The notes: a model not told the origin generated them from the letters alone. A DNA stretch of 64,000 bases from UBA2970 sp965221075 (GCA_965221075.1 OZ244865.1:2542001-2606000); one strand, 5' to 3'; positions 18,007 through 26,602 are shown, counted from the first letter of the stretch. Numbers and translations are program-made.

Positions 18007-18981
18007 CTAGTAGTAGCGGATGAACCCCTTCTTTCTGAGGGTCGAGATCCACTGCTGCTGCAGCCTGTTCCTCTCCTCGGCCAGGAGAGCGATCTCGATG
18101 TCCTCACGAACCTCGGAGAGGGGCCGGGGCTCGGGCGGCTTCCGATCCTGCACATGCATCAGATAGCATCCTTCCTGCATGTTGATCACTTCGCTCATGC
18201 CGCCCTTTTCGATGGAGAAGGCCGCCTGGGCCAGATCCTCCCGGAGAACCGTCCTCTCCACCCAGCCCCAGTCGCCTCCTTCGGACCGGCGCACTCCGTC
18301 GTCGTAGACCGAGGCCATGTCGGAGAAGGAGCTTCCTTCCAGGATCTTCCTTCGGACCTCGCCGAGCAGCGAGGGGGCATGCCCTGCGTCGTTGGGGAGG
18401 TGGGCGATGAAGATCATCCACAGCCTCACCCTCTCGCCCAGCATGTACTTCTCCTGGTTCTCACGGTAGTAGCGCTCGATCTCGTTGGGCGAGATCAGGA
18501 CCACCGAGTTGACCTTGGAGGAGGTCAGGGCGTCGACGATGATCTGCTTGCGCAGCTCCCGCCTCCACGACTCGTAGGTGCTTCCCCGGGCGATGATCGT
18601 CTGGGTGAGGGTCCTCCGGTCCCCGTACTCCCTGCGGATCCGATCCTGCACCTGATCCTCGATCACGCTTTCGGGCAGCGTGTACCCCTTGGTCTCGAAC
18701 TCGTCGTGGATCAGCTGGCGGTCGATCAGGATCTCCAGGTACTGCTGCCGCAGCTCGTTGACCTTCTGCCGGAACGTCGCCGGATCGCTGCGGTGCTGGC
18801 GGAACAGCTGCTCCTCCAGCATGGCCGTCCTCTCCTTGATGTCGTCCACCGTGATGGGGGTGTCGTTGACCATCGCCACCAGCCCGTTGGCCCACTCGGG
18901 AGAAGCGCCGCGGACCGGGCAGGACGCCGCCAGGAGCAGGGCCAGGACGGATAGATGCTTGGCCGGCAGGAACGCCTTCAT
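18007..18981 (-). CDS. SurA-like periplasmic peptidylprolyl isomerase / chaperone
   Basis: A 324-residue exported protein. The N-terminus is a signal peptide (MKAFLPAKHLSVLALLLAAS, cleavage likely after VRGAS). The SurA_N chaperone domain begins GLVAMVNDTPITVDDIKERT and includes LRQQYLEILIDRQLIHDEFE. A parvulin rotamase domain follows: WMIFIAHLPNDAG, LLGEVRRKILEGSSFSDMAS, GGDWGWVERTVLREDLAQAA, FSIEKGGMSEVINMQEGCYL and LMHVQDRKPPEPRPLSEVRE. One parvulin domain rather than the two of E. coli SurA is typical outside Proteobacteria. Confidence 0.88.
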   Translation of the reverse strand: MKAFLPAKHLSVLALLLAASCPVRGASPEWANGLVAMVNDTPITVDDIKERTAMLEEQLFRQHRSDPATFRQKVNELRQQYLEILIDRQLIHDEFETKGYTLPESVIEDQVQDRIRREYGDRRTLTQTIIARGSTYESWRRELRKQIIVDALTSSKVNSVVLISPNEIERYYRENQEKYMLGERVRLWMIFIAHLPNDAGHAPSLLGEVRRKILEGSSFSDMASVYDDGVRRSEGGDWGWVERTVLREDLAQAAFSIEKGGMSEVINMQEGCYLMHVQDRKPPEPRPLSEVREDIEIALLAEERNRLQQQWISTLRKKGFIRYY

Positions 18982-19969
18982 CGGCCCGCCATGCTAGCCG
19001 CTGCCGGTCCGTCCAGCGACTACAACTTTGCTGCCTCCAGCGGGCGGAGAATTGGCGGGGACCCGCTTCCTCGCAGCGCGATTCCGGAGCTTCGGCCGGC
19101 CAGGGCCCCGTTGGATACCGCCTCAAGGGCCCGCCAGGGGCGGCTCCCGCCCGTCTCCTCGCCCACGGACCGGCCGTCCAGACCGCCCGCCGTGCCTCGA
19201 AGCTGCTGCCTCGGGACAGCCATCCCGGCCCGGTAGCCGCCTGTCCGCCTGGGATGGCGGACAGCCTTCGGGGATCCGTGCGGGATGCCCTCCCCGCCCG
19301 TCCGTCGGAAAGTGCGATCCGGACCTGGCTGTCGGCGTGGCGAAACGAAGACGTGAACCAACGGGAAAGCGTTCCGGCAGCGCCCGATCCCTCCTGTCCC
19401 TCTCCATTCCAACGCCAGATCGGGCAGGAGCCTGCCGGAAACCGGGAAACCGTCGAGAGACAGATCCGGGACAGCCGCTCGACTCTCCGGAAGACGGAAA
19501 AAACCTGGCGTGCCGGAGCGCTCTCTTCGCTACAGAGGACATAGGCAGATGCGCTTCTGCATTTTCCGGCAGGCCCCAGAGCACCACGGCCTGGCGAGGG
19601 AAGCGGGCCGCAGCCGAATGCGAACCGGATGCGGCCGCTTCATTCGCCGATAGCGGCCCGGCCCCACCGAAGAACGAAGACCGGCCCCCCGGCTTCCATG
19701 CGAGGGGAACTGCCGAATCGAGACAATATGCCACATATGACACATTGAGCATAAACGACACAATAAGCGAGTCGTTTTGGCTCGCTTCAGGCATTCGTGC
19801 GGGCGGAGACAGTTTTAAAGGACAAGGCTATCTTATTGATGGCCAGCATTTTGCATGACACCTGTTCCCATTGGCACGGTTCCTGATGGTATCAATGGCG
19901 ACGGGGCCGCTCCGGAAGGCCGGGTGCGGCCGGCAGCTTGAACTGAAACCAGCAGCTAGGAGAACTGAC
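18982..19969. other. Long intergenic region upstream of hsp20
   Basis: Nearly 1 kb with no supportable gene; open frames here are GC-driven shadows. Composition changes to AT-rich at about 19720-19860, where a small inverted repeat AAGCGAG/CTCGCTT (around 19763-19785) occurs. This AT-rich part is the likely promoter region of the small heat-shock gene; I could not identify a confident -35/-10 pair. Confidence 0.5.
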
Positions 19970-20425
19970 ATGAACACGCTAGTCCGATTCCGCCAGCCCG
20001 CCTGGAACCTGTTCCGGGAGATGGACAACCTGAGCTTCCCCCTGGGGCTCTTCCAGAAGATGAGGGAGGAGGCCGACGAGCGGAGCGCCCAGTCCGAGTG
20101 GACGCCCCTGGTCGACATCACCGAGAAGGAGGACGCCTTCCTGCTCAAGGCTGAGCTTCCCGCGATGAGCCGGGAGGACATCGCCCTGAAGGTCGACAAC
20201 GGGGTGCTCACCCTCTCGGGAGAGCGCGGCTCCGAGGCCGAGAGCAAGGAGAGCAAGGTCCACCGGGTGGAGCGCTACCACGGGAGCTTCCTGCGCTCCT
20301 TCGTGATCCCCGAGAACGTGGATGCGTCCCGGGTCTCCGCCCGCTACAAGGACGGAGTCCTGGAGGTAACCCTGCCCAAGGTGCCCGAGGCCCAGCCCTC
20401 CACCGTCAAGATAGCGGTGGAGTAG
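19970..20425 (+). CDS. Hsp20 / alpha-crystallin family small heat shock protein
   Basis: A 151-residue ATP-independent holdase. The start ATG at 19970 has a clear TAGGAG ribosome site 7 bp upstream; an in-frame upstream extension has no domain support. The N-terminal arm contains FREMDNLSFPLGLF. The alpha-crystallin domain runs from WTPLVDITEKEDAFLLKAEL through LPAMSREDIALKVDNGVLTL and SGERGSEAES to ARYKDGVLEVTLPKVPE, with the conserved GVL motif. A strong terminator follows 41 bp after the stop, so it is monocistronic. Confidence 0.94.
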   Translation: MNTLVRFRQPAWNLFREMDNLSFPLGLFQKMREEADERSAQSEWTPLVDITEKEDAFLLKAELPAMSREDIALKVDNGVLTLSGERGSEAESKESKVHRVERYHGSFLRSFVIPENVDASRVSARYKDGVLEVTLPKVPEAQPSTVKIAVE

Positions 20426-20466
20426 GCCTCGTGAGCCTGGACTTCCCTCCGGGGGGAGAGAACTTC

Positions 20467-20501
20467 GGCGCCGTCCGGGAGACCGGGCGGCGCCTTTTTT
20501 T
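20467..20501 (+). terminator. Rho-independent terminator of hsp20
   Basis: A 12-bp stem GGCGCCGTCCGG, loop GAGA, CCGGGCGGCGCC (one G-T wobble) is followed by a run of seven T. It also lies at the 3' end of the convergent HIT gene. Confidence 0.95.
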
Positions 20502-20839
20502 CAGCCCGGGGGCCATTCCAGGGGCCTTCCCCCCAGGACGTGGCAGTGGAGGTGGGGAACGGACTCTCCCCCGTCGCGGCCGTTGTTGATCACCAGCCGG
20601 TAGCCGTTCTCCTCCAGGCCCAGCTGGCGGGCGGCCCGGGCCGCTCCCAGAAGGAGGTGGCCCAGCAGCTCCCGGTCTTCGGACCCGGCCTCGGCGATGC
20701 GGGCCACGGGCTTCCTGGGCACCACCAGGACATGGACCGGGGCCTGGGGATTGATGTCCCGGAAGGCCAGGATCCGGTCGTCCTCGAGCACTATCTCCGC
20801 CTCGATCTCCCGGGCGGCTATCTTCTCGAACAGGGTCAT
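20501..20839 (-). CDS. HIT family (HINT-like) hydrolase
   Basis: A 112-residue histidine-triad protein. The motif HLHCHVLGG (His-x-His-x-His) is at the C-terminus, preceded by VINNGRDGGESVPHLH. The N-terminus LFEKIAAREIEAEIVLEDDR and FRDINPQAPVHVLVVPRKPV match the HINT branch, which hydrolyses nucleoside phosphoramidates. It is transcribed in the same direction as the microcompartment operon but separated from it by an unknown gene, so a functional link is not implied. Confidence 0.93.
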   Translation of the reverse strand: MTLFEKIAAREIEAEIVLEDDRILAFRDINPQAPVHVLVVPRKPVARIAEAGSEDRELLGHLLLGAARAARQLGLEENGYRLVINNGRDGGESVPHLHCHVLGGRPLEWPPG

Positions 20840-20916
20840 CCTCGCTTTCTCCTTCGTGGCGCTCCTCCCCGGGGGGAAGGACGGACGCATATCGGGCGGA
20901 CCGGCGGGCCGCTCCC

Positions 20917-21450
20917 CTAGCTCTTCACCAGGAGGACGCAGTCGGAGAGGGCGTGGGCCTGGAAGCAGTCCCGCAGGTAGTTGGCGATCTGATCGTGGAG
21001 CAGCTGGCACCTGCGGGTCCAGCGCCGGGCCCCCAGCACACGCTTGACGCACCCGCGGAGTCCCTGGAAGTGCACCTCGTCGGGCCGGCCCTCCAGGAGC
21101 CCCTCGATCTTCCGGCGGACCCGCAGGCAGAGATCCATCTCCAGGCTCTCCTCCGTTCCGGCGAGCAGGTCGTTGAGGTCGGAGCTGACGATCCGGCACT
21201 CCTTCGGGGAGGCCTGGACCACCGACTTGAGCCCCTTCTCCAGCGCCCGGGCGAACTCCTCCAGGGTGATGCACACCCTCTCCTCCTCCCGGAAGAAGTG
21301 GAGCACCGCCTCGGAGACGCTGCGCAGCACATGATCGTCCGCCCAGTCGACCGCCGAGGAGAGCTCGGCGGCCATCTGCTGGGCCGAGCACATCACCACG
21401 CTCCCGTCATCCGCCTTGATGACGAGGCAATCGGGCCGGGGGGAGTTCAT
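20917..21450 (-). CDS. Conserved-looking protein of unknown function
   Basis: A 177-residue protein, soluble, with no signal peptide. The start of the protein (VIKADDGSVVMCSAQQMAAE) and the middle (CITLEEFARALEKGLKSVVQ) loosely resemble an ATP-cone fold (basic strand, helices, TLEE helix), but I cannot make a firm match. Seven cysteines are present. It starts 62 bp downstream of the TIM-barrel gene of the microcompartment operon, in the same direction, and 77 bp before the HIT gene, so it may be the last gene of that operon. Function unknown. Confidence 0.65.
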   Translation of the reverse strand: MNSPRPDCLVIKADDGSVVMCSAQQMAAELSSAVDWADDHVLRSVSEAVLHFFREEERVCITLEEFARALEKGLKSVVQASPKECRIVSSDLNDLLAGTEESLEMDLCLRVRRKIEGLLEGRPDEVHFQGLRGCVKRVLGARRWTRRCQLLHDQIANYLRDCFQAHALSDCVLLVKS

Positions 21451-21512
21451 GGGAGGTTCCGGAATCTCGGAGGGATTGTCCGGGCCCGGTGCGCCTCCGT
21501 CAAGGTATCAAG

Positions 21513-22604
21513 TCATCCGAAGCGGCGATCCAGCCTTCCCTGGTGGTAGCGGCCGCGCTGCTCGGAGGTCATGGAGGGGAAGTCGGGGCTCCGGGATCCC
21601 CGGTCGGCCCTGAGCCAGGGATCGGTGATCTGCGCGTCCTCCTGCAGAGAGCGCCAGGGCCGGATCCCGAGCCCCTGGAGGATGCCGTGGTAGGCGTGGA
21701 CCGCCTCCAGAGGGCCGACCCGCTGATCCGCCACCTGGCGCAGCATCTCGATGAAGCCCGGCTGGTGCTCGGCATGGTTGATCTTCCGGCCGAACAGGGC
21801 CACCCGGGCCCCGTGCCTCTGCGCCTCCCGGATCAGCAGGAAGGCGTCGTGGGAGGTGCCTGCGCCGCCTCCCAGGATCCCGACCACCAGCTGCGGATCG
21901 TATCCCGCCAGCTCCTCCATGGCCCGGGGGCCGTTCCAGGCGATCTTCAGGAACAGCGGGCGGGCCCGGGAGGTGACTCCCGCCAGGCTGCGGACGATGT
22001 GGTCGTTGACGAACTCTCCCAGGCTCCCGTCCGGAACCCCCGAGGGGACGTTGGGATTGAACACCTCCAGAAAGTAGCGGAAGCCGAGCGACTCGGCCTC
22101 CTGGCGGAAGCTGCGGAAGGCCTCCAGGCTCTCCCGGTCGCGCTCCAGGTCGTTGACGAAGGTGATGGAGTAGAGCCCCAGGCCGGCGCCCGGCACGGGG
22201 CCCTCGCCGCACCGGTCCCGCCCGCAGCGGATGCCTTCCAGGGTGGCCGAGCGGAAGGGGCGCGAGGCCTGCTGCAGGTAGCGCCCGTGGCGGACGGCCC
22301 AGATATCGGTGGCGTCGTTGACCCGTGCGGCGGGCGTCACCGGGGAGCCTTCGAATATCCCCTCCTCGATCGCCAGCCGCTCGTTGACCGAGGCCGACAT
22401 CAGCATGATATCCACCAGGGACCGGCCGACGATCTCCCGGATCTGGTCGAGGAACTGGGGCAGGTCGCGCCAGCCGCCCTCACGGCGGGGGCCCGTGGCC
22501 CGGATGCCGAAGGCCATGTCGGGATCCTTGGCGTCGGCGATCACGAACTCCCGCTGCCCCCTCCCCGACAGGATCGCCGCCAGCCTTCTGTCGAGGGACT
22601 TCAC
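21513..22604 (-). CDS. TIM-barrel aldolase-like protein of the microcompartment operon
   Basis: A 363-residue protein starting at GTG, 18 bp after the dehydrogenase stop. The C-terminal half resembles class I DeoC/LacD-type aldolases: FRYFLEVFNPNVPSGV, then RPLFLKIAWNGPRAMEEL where the lysine is a candidate Schiff-base residue, and VVGILGGGAGTSHDAFLLI, a phosphate-binding-like Gly-rich turn. The N-terminal part (FVIADAKDPDMAFGIRATGP) is less familiar. Its place at the end of the operon suggests it processes a sugar phosphate or glycerone-phosphate intermediate. The exact reaction is not known to me. Confidence 0.7.
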   Translation of the reverse strand: MKSLDRRLAAILSGRGQREFVIADAKDPDMAFGIRATGPRREGGWRDLPQFLDQIREIVGRSLVDIMLMSASVNERLAIEEGIFEGSPVTPAARVNDATDIWAVRHGRYLQQASRPFRSATLEGIRCGRDRCGEGPVPGAGLGLYSITFVNDLERDRESLEAFRSFRQEAESLGFRYFLEVFNPNVPSGVPDGSLGEFVNDHIVRSLAGVTSRARPLFLKIAWNGPRAMEELAGYDPQLVVGILGGGAGTSHDAFLLIREAQRHGARVALFGRKINHAEHQPGFIEMLRQVADQRVGPLEAVHAYHGILQGLGIRPWRSLQEDAQITDPWLRADRGSRSPDFPSMTSEQRGRYHQGRLDRRFG

Positions 22605-22622
22605 CGGAGCCGGTTGGGGAGA

Positions 22623-23567
22623 TCAACGGCCGGTTCCGGCCTGCCGGCGGGCCGCCTCCAGGTTCTCCTTGAGGGCGGCGGCCGACTTCTGCAGGCCGGT
22701 GGCCTCCCGGGGCCAGAGCTTGAGCTCGAGGTGGTCCCGGATCCCCTTCCTGCCCACCACCGCGGGGACGCTCAGGCTGATGTCCCGGATGCCGTAGGCC
22801 CCCTCCAGCCGGGAGGAGACCGGGAGCACCCGCATGCTGTCCAGGGCGACGGCGTGGATCACCTCGGCGATGGACAGGGCCACCGCCCATCCGGCCCCTC
22901 CCTTCCTGCCGATCACCTCCGCCCCGCTCTTGCGGGTGCGCTCGAAGATCCGGCTCTGGAAGGCGGGGGTGCAGCCCCGGACCTCGGCCAGCGGCAGCCC
23001 CTGCAGGGTGGCGCTCGACCACACCGGCAGCATGGTGTCCCCGTGCTCCCCGAGGATCCAGGCCCGCACCTGGGAGGGGGGCAGATCCAGCTCCTGGGCG
23101 ATCAGCGAGGAGAACCGGGCGGTGTCGAGCATGGTGCCCAGCCCCAGCACCTGCGGGCGGGGCAGGTCCAGCGTTTCGCCGGCCAGATGGGTGAGGATGT
23201 CCACGGGGTTGGAGACCACCAGGACCACCGCCTGGCGGGAGTATCCCGCGCCCGAGATCCCGCCGAGGATGTCCATGAAGAGGGACACGTTGCGGGCGAT
23301 CAGATCCATCCGGCTCTCGTCGGGCTTGCGCCGCAGCCCGGCGGTGATCAGGAAGAGGTCCGAGTCCGAGGCCTCCTCGTAGCCGCCGGCATGGATCCTC
23401 TGGTCGGCGCACAGGGCGCTTCCGTGGAGCAGATCGAGCGCCTCCCCCTCGGCCATGTCGCGGTTGACGTCGACCAGCTGTATCTCCCTGACGATCCCCC
23501 CGGTCTGCAGGGCGAAGGCGGCGCAGGCCCCCACCCTTCCCCCTCCGCCGATGATGGCGACCTTCAT
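22623..23567 (-). CDS. Lactate/malate dehydrogenase family protein of the microcompartment operon
   Basis: A 314-residue NAD-dependent 2-hydroxyacid dehydrogenase. The Rossmann entry is MKVAIIGGGGRVGACAAFAL, the NAD-binding aspartate is in IQLVDVNRDMAEG, and the catalytic histidine is in ILGEHGDTMLPVWS. The substrate-loop reads GLRRKPDESRMDLIARN; an arginine before KP is typical of malate rather than lactate enzymes (lactate enzymes carry glutamine). In PVC microcompartments this enzyme is thought to regenerate NAD+ for the aldehyde dehydrogenase. Its stop and start codons interlock with neighbours (ATGA with the aldolase). Confidence 0.88.
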   Translation of the reverse strand: MKVAIIGGGGRVGACAAFALQTGGIVREIQLVDVNRDMAEGEALDLLHGSALCADQRIHAGGYEEASDSDLFLITAGLRRKPDESRMDLIARNVSLFMDILGGISGAGYSRQAVVLVVSNPVDILTHLAGETLDLPRPQVLGLGTMLDTARFSSLIAQELDLPPSQVRAWILGEHGDTMLPVWSSATLQGLPLAEVRGCTPAFQSRIFERTRKSGAEVIGRKGGAGWAVALSIAEVIHAVALDSMRVLPVSSRLEGAYGIRDISLSVPAVVGRKGIRDHLELKLWPREATGLQKSAAALKENLEAARRQAGTGR

Positions 23568-24598
23568 GCCCTGGTCTCCTTCCGCTCCGCGCCCGCCTCC
23601 ATGCGCTCCATGATCTCGTCGGTCAGCTTCTGGACCAGATCCTCCAGGCCGCCGGGGCCCGGATCCGGGGCGTCCTTCTCCGGGGGGGGAGGCGCCTGGC
23701 ATCCCGCTCCGGGATTCCACTGGTCGTTGTCGCACAGCTCGCACTCCTTGAGGCCGAAGCGGGGGTCGGGGATCCCCATGCCCTCCTTGATCTTCAGTAG
23801 ATCCCCGAGCTGGCCGGCGCTCATGGTCTTTAGGGGCGCACCCAGCTGCGAGGCCACCCACACGGTGCGGCAGTAGGCCTCCAGGATCTCCATCTTGAAG
23901 TAGGCGTCCTCGATGCCGAGGTGGCTCCAGGAGACCGCGCCGTGGTTGCCCATCAGGATGGTGTTGTGCTTGTCGGAGAGATCCGCCACCAGCCGTCCCA
24001 TCTCGGGCGTCCCCGGAGTCCGGTAGGGGGCGATGGGCACCTTGCCAACGAACACCTCGATCTCGGGGATCATGCAGGTGGGGGGCTCCACCCCGGCCAC
24101 CGCGTAGGCGGTGGCGTGCGGCGGATGGCAGTGGACCGTGGCCTTGGCCCGGGGCTGGGCCTTCATGATCTGGAGGTGCATCAGTATCTCGCTGGTGCGC
24201 TTCCTGGTCCCGGCCAGCTGGTTGCCCTCCAGGTCCACCAGGCAGAGGTCCCCGGGCTCCATGAAGCCCTTGGAGACCAGCGTCGGGGTGCAGAGGGCGC
24301 GATCCTCGCCGACCCGGACGGCCATGTTGCCCCCGTTGCCGTCCACATAGGCGCGCTGCCACAGGCGCCGCCCCATCTCGCAGATCCGCTCCTTGGCCTC
24401 CTCCATCTCACGGGAGTGGAAGAAGCCGCCGTCCCCAGCGGGGGCCGGCGACGGGCTCCCCCCCCTGGGGGCGGCCTCCTTCTGGCGGATCAGATCGCGG
24501 GCCAGGGGGGTCAGGAGGGCGCCCTCGGGAAGCGAGGCGAGCGGCTTGCCCTCCTTGAGCCACGACTCCACGTCCTTGGCGCTCAGGACCGTCTTCAT
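23564..24598 (-). CDS. Class II (zinc) aldolase of the microcompartment
   Basis: A 344-residue fuculose/rhamnulose-phosphate-type aldolase giving lactaldehyde plus dihydroxyacetone phosphate. Zinc ligands are His156 and His158 in TVHCHPPHATAY and the later histidine in GNHGAVSW. Residues 1-40 (LSAKDVESWLKEGKPLASLP, GALLTPLARDLI) form an extra N-terminal module seen on microcompartment proteins. After a Pro-rich linker, the C-terminus has an amphipathic helix GLEDLVQKLTDEIMERMEAG, a good candidate encapsulation peptide. Four cysteines cluster in a short stretch (KECELCDNDQWNPGAGC). ATGA overlaps join it to genes on both sides. Confidence 0.9.
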   Translation of the reverse strand: MKTVLSAKDVESWLKEGKPLASLPEGALLTPLARDLIRQKEAAPRGGSPSPAPAGDGGFFHSREMEEAKERICEMGRRLWQRAYVDGNGGNMAVRVGEDRALCTPTLVSKGFMEPGDLCLVDLEGNQLAGTRKRTSEILMHLQIMKAQPRAKATVHCHPPHATAYAVAGVEPPTCMIPEIEVFVGKVPIAPYRTPGTPEMGRLVADLSDKHNTILMGNHGAVSWSHLGIEDAYFKMEILEAYCRTVWVASQLGAPLKTMSAGQLGDLLKIKEGMGIPDPRFGLKECELCDNDQWNPGAGCQAPPPPEKDAPDPGPGGLEDLVQKLTDEIMERMEAGAERKETRA

Positions 24599-24891
24599 CG
24601 GGCGGGCTGGTGGAAGACGCGGTCGATGATCGCCGCGTTGATGGCGTCCACCGGAACCGGGTTCTCGAAGGGGGCCGACGCCTCCCGGCCCTCCACGTAC
24701 CCGATGCGGGAGCCGAGGTGCGCCCCCAGGCTGTCGTAGACCACCAGGGAGGGCTCCGCTCCCATCGCCCCCTCCCCGGGGCCGCTCCACTGGTCCGGCC
24801 CCTCGGGACTCACCACCAGCCAGCGGGCTCCCTGCAGGCCCGCGGCCACCGACGAGAGGGTGACCCGGCCGACCACCTTTCCGATCCTCAC
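24595..24891 (-). CDS. BMC-P shell vertex protein (EutN/CcmL family), copy 1
   Basis: A 98-residue pentameric vertex protein. The family start MRIGKVVGRVTLSSVAAGLQ and the strand ARWLVVSPEG are typical, as is the C-terminal VDAINAAIIDRV with its pentamer-forming isoleucine region. It would cap a vertex of the icosahedral shell. The insertion DQWSGPGEGAMGAEPS makes the middle loop different from the other two copies. ATGA overlap with the aldolase and a 4-bp overlap with the next BMC-P gene indicate tight coupling. Confidence 0.92.
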   Translation of the reverse strand: MRIGKVVGRVTLSSVAAGLQGARWLVVSPEGPDQWSGPGEGAMGAEPSLVVYDSLGAHLGSRIGYVEGREASAPFENPVPVDAINAAIIDRVFHQPAR

Positions 24892-25160
24892 GCCCGACGC
24901 TCCTCCTGGTCCACGATCGCGCTGATCATCATCCGCACCGGGCTCCTGGAGTCCCCCACCGCCTTGCGGGCCGCCAGCCCGTCGGAGGTCACCACCACCC
25001 TCTGGTGCATGCCGGCTCCCCAGGGATCGATGGCCACCACCGGGACCCCCTCAGGCTCCCCCTCCGCCCCCAGGGGCTGGCAGAGGACCATGCGCCAGCC
25101 CTGGAGGCTGGGATGCTTGCGGGTGGAGGTCACGCTCCCTTCGACGCGGGCCAGCAGCAT
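24888..25160 (-). CDS. BMC-P shell vertex protein, copy 2
   Basis: A 90-residue member of the EutN/CcmL family: MLLARVEGSVTSTRKHPSLQ, WRMVLCQPLG, VVAIDPWGAGMHQRVVVTSDG and VRMMISAIVD. The GAG turn and the MxISAIVD closing strand are the family's conserved features. It overlaps the aldehyde dehydrogenase stop by one base and the copy 1 start by four. Confidence 0.92.
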   Translation of the reverse strand: MLLARVEGSVTSTRKHPSLQGWRMVLCQPLGAEGEPEGVPVVAIDPWGAGMHQRVVVTSDGLAARKAVGDSRSPVRMMISAIVDQEERRA

Positions 25161-26602
25161 CAGTGGATCCTCAGGTTGTCCACCATCACGCAGCGCCTCA
25201 CCCGGGTGAAGGTCCGGGGATTGGTGACCCCCTCGCCGGTCGGGGTGGCGATCGAGTAGCTCAGGTAGCCCTCCCCCCCCAGCCCCAGGCCCGACATGCA
25301 GGGGCCGTTCTTGACGAAGAGGGTGGTGTCGAGGGCCCGGGCCATGGCGGTCATGTGGTCCACGTTCCGGGAATGGATGATCGAGGTGTGCCGGTACTGG
25401 CGCTCGGCCACGCGGGAGGCCTCGATCCCCTCCTCCACTCCCGGCACCCGGACCACGGGAAGGAAGGGCATCATCTGCTCCTCACTGACGAAGGGGTGGT
25501 CGGCGGAGGTCTCGGCGAAGAGCAGCTTCCTCCCCTCGGGCAGGGAGACGCCGGCCGCCTGGGCCAGGCGGCCGGCGTCCTTCCCGATCAGCTCCCGGGA
25601 GACCACCGGCCCGGGGCAGCCGGCCCCCTCTCCCTGGGGGAAGCTGAAGGCCGCCCGGGTGAGGGCCTCCAGCTGGGAGGCGTTGAGGCGGAAGGCTCCG
25701 GCCCGCTCCATGGCGGACATGAATTCCTCCGCCGCCGGATCCTCCACGAAGACCTCCTTCTCCCCGATGCACAGCAGGTTGTTGTCGTAGGCGGCTCCGG
25801 CGACCGTGGCCTCGGCCGCGCGCCGCATGCAGGCGGTGCGGTCCACCAGCACCGGCGGGTTTCCCGGTCCGGCGCAGATGGCCCGCTTTCCGGTCTTCAT
25901 CGCGGCCCGGACCACTCCGGGGCCTCCGGTAACGCACAGCAGGCGGACGCCGGGGTGGAGGCACATCTCCCGGAAGGAGTCCAGGGTGGGCTCCTCGACC
26001 ATGCAGATCAGGCTGCGGATGCCGGTCTCGCGCTCGATGGCACGGTTGAACTCCCTGACCGCCACGGCCGCGCAGCGGGCCGCCGACGGGTGGGCGTTGA
26101 AGACCGCGGCGTTGCCCGCTCCCACCATGTTGACCACGTTTCCCGCCAGGGTGGGGATGGAATGGGTGGAGGGGGTCACCGAGCCGACCACCCCGAAGGG
26201 GGTGTACTCCTCCAGGGTGATTCCGTGGTCGCCGCTCAGGCCCAGGGGGCGGATCCACTCCACCCCGGGCACCAGGCGGATGATCCGCAGCTTCTCGATC
26301 TTGTGGTCCAGCCGCCCGATCCCGGTCTCCTCCAGCTCCAGCCGGCCCCAGGCCTCGGCGTTCTCCTCGCAGAGGGCCTTGACGATCTCCTCGACCTTGC
26401 GGCGCGCCTCCATCCCCTTGCGGCGCAGATCCTCGAAGGCGTCCTGGGCCGCGTCGCAGGCCTCCTGGGCGGTGGCGAAGACTCCATGGGAGGCGGAGTC
26501 GGAGCGCCGCGCGGGGGCCTTCCTCTCCGGCTCCTGCCGAAGGCGCTCCAGCACCTCGGAGACCACCTCCCGGACGACCGACTCGTCGATTCCCGCGCTC
26601 AT
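25160..26602 (-). CDS. CoA-acylating aldehyde dehydrogenase of the microcompartment (PduP/EutE-like)
   Basis: A 480-residue enzyme oxidising lactaldehyde or propionaldehyde to the acyl-CoA with NAD+. The first 20 residues (DESVVREVVSEVLERLRQ) form an amphipathic helix followed by a Lys/Ala-rich linker, the arrangement of PduP and EutE encapsulation peptides. The core has EEYTPFGVVGSVTPSTHSIP, VTGGPGVVRAAMKTGKRAIC and the catalytic Cys278 in AYDNNLLCIGEKEVFVED. Length and order match the family. It sits between BMC-P genes and overlaps both neighbours by a few bases. Confidence 0.93.
   Translation of the reverse strand: MSAGIDESVVREVVSEVLERLRQEPERKAPARRSDSASHGVFATAQEACDAAQDAFEDLRRKGMEARRKVEEIVKALCEENAEAWGRLELEETGIGRLDHKIEKLRIIRLVPGVEWIRPLGLSGDHGITLEEYTPFGVVGSVTPSTHSIPTLAGNVVNMVGAGNAAVFNAHPSAARCAAVAVREFNRAIERETGIRSLICMVEEPTLDSFREMCLHPGVRLLCVTGGPGVVRAAMKTGKRAICAGPGNPPVLVDRTACMRRAAEATVAGAAYDNNLLCIGEKEVFVEDPAAEEFMSAMERAGAFRLNASQLEALTRAAFSFPQGEGAGCPGPVVSRELIGKDAGRLAQAAGVSLPEGRKLLFAETSADHPFVSEEQMMPFLPVVRVPGVEEGIEASRVAERQYRHTSIIHSRNVDHMTAMARALDTTLFVKNGPCMSGLGLGGEGYLSYSIATPTGEGVTNPRTFTRVRRCVMVDNLRIH

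Noticed and set aside
19123..19794. A 223-codon minus-strand frame in the spacer before hsp20
   Set aside because: Composition resembles random GC-rich translation, with no motif or ribosome site.
23681..23705. Runs of G such as GGGGGGG within coding regions as frameshift sites
   Set aside because: They are in-frame Gly/Pro codons in an intact gene with no alternative frame of interest.
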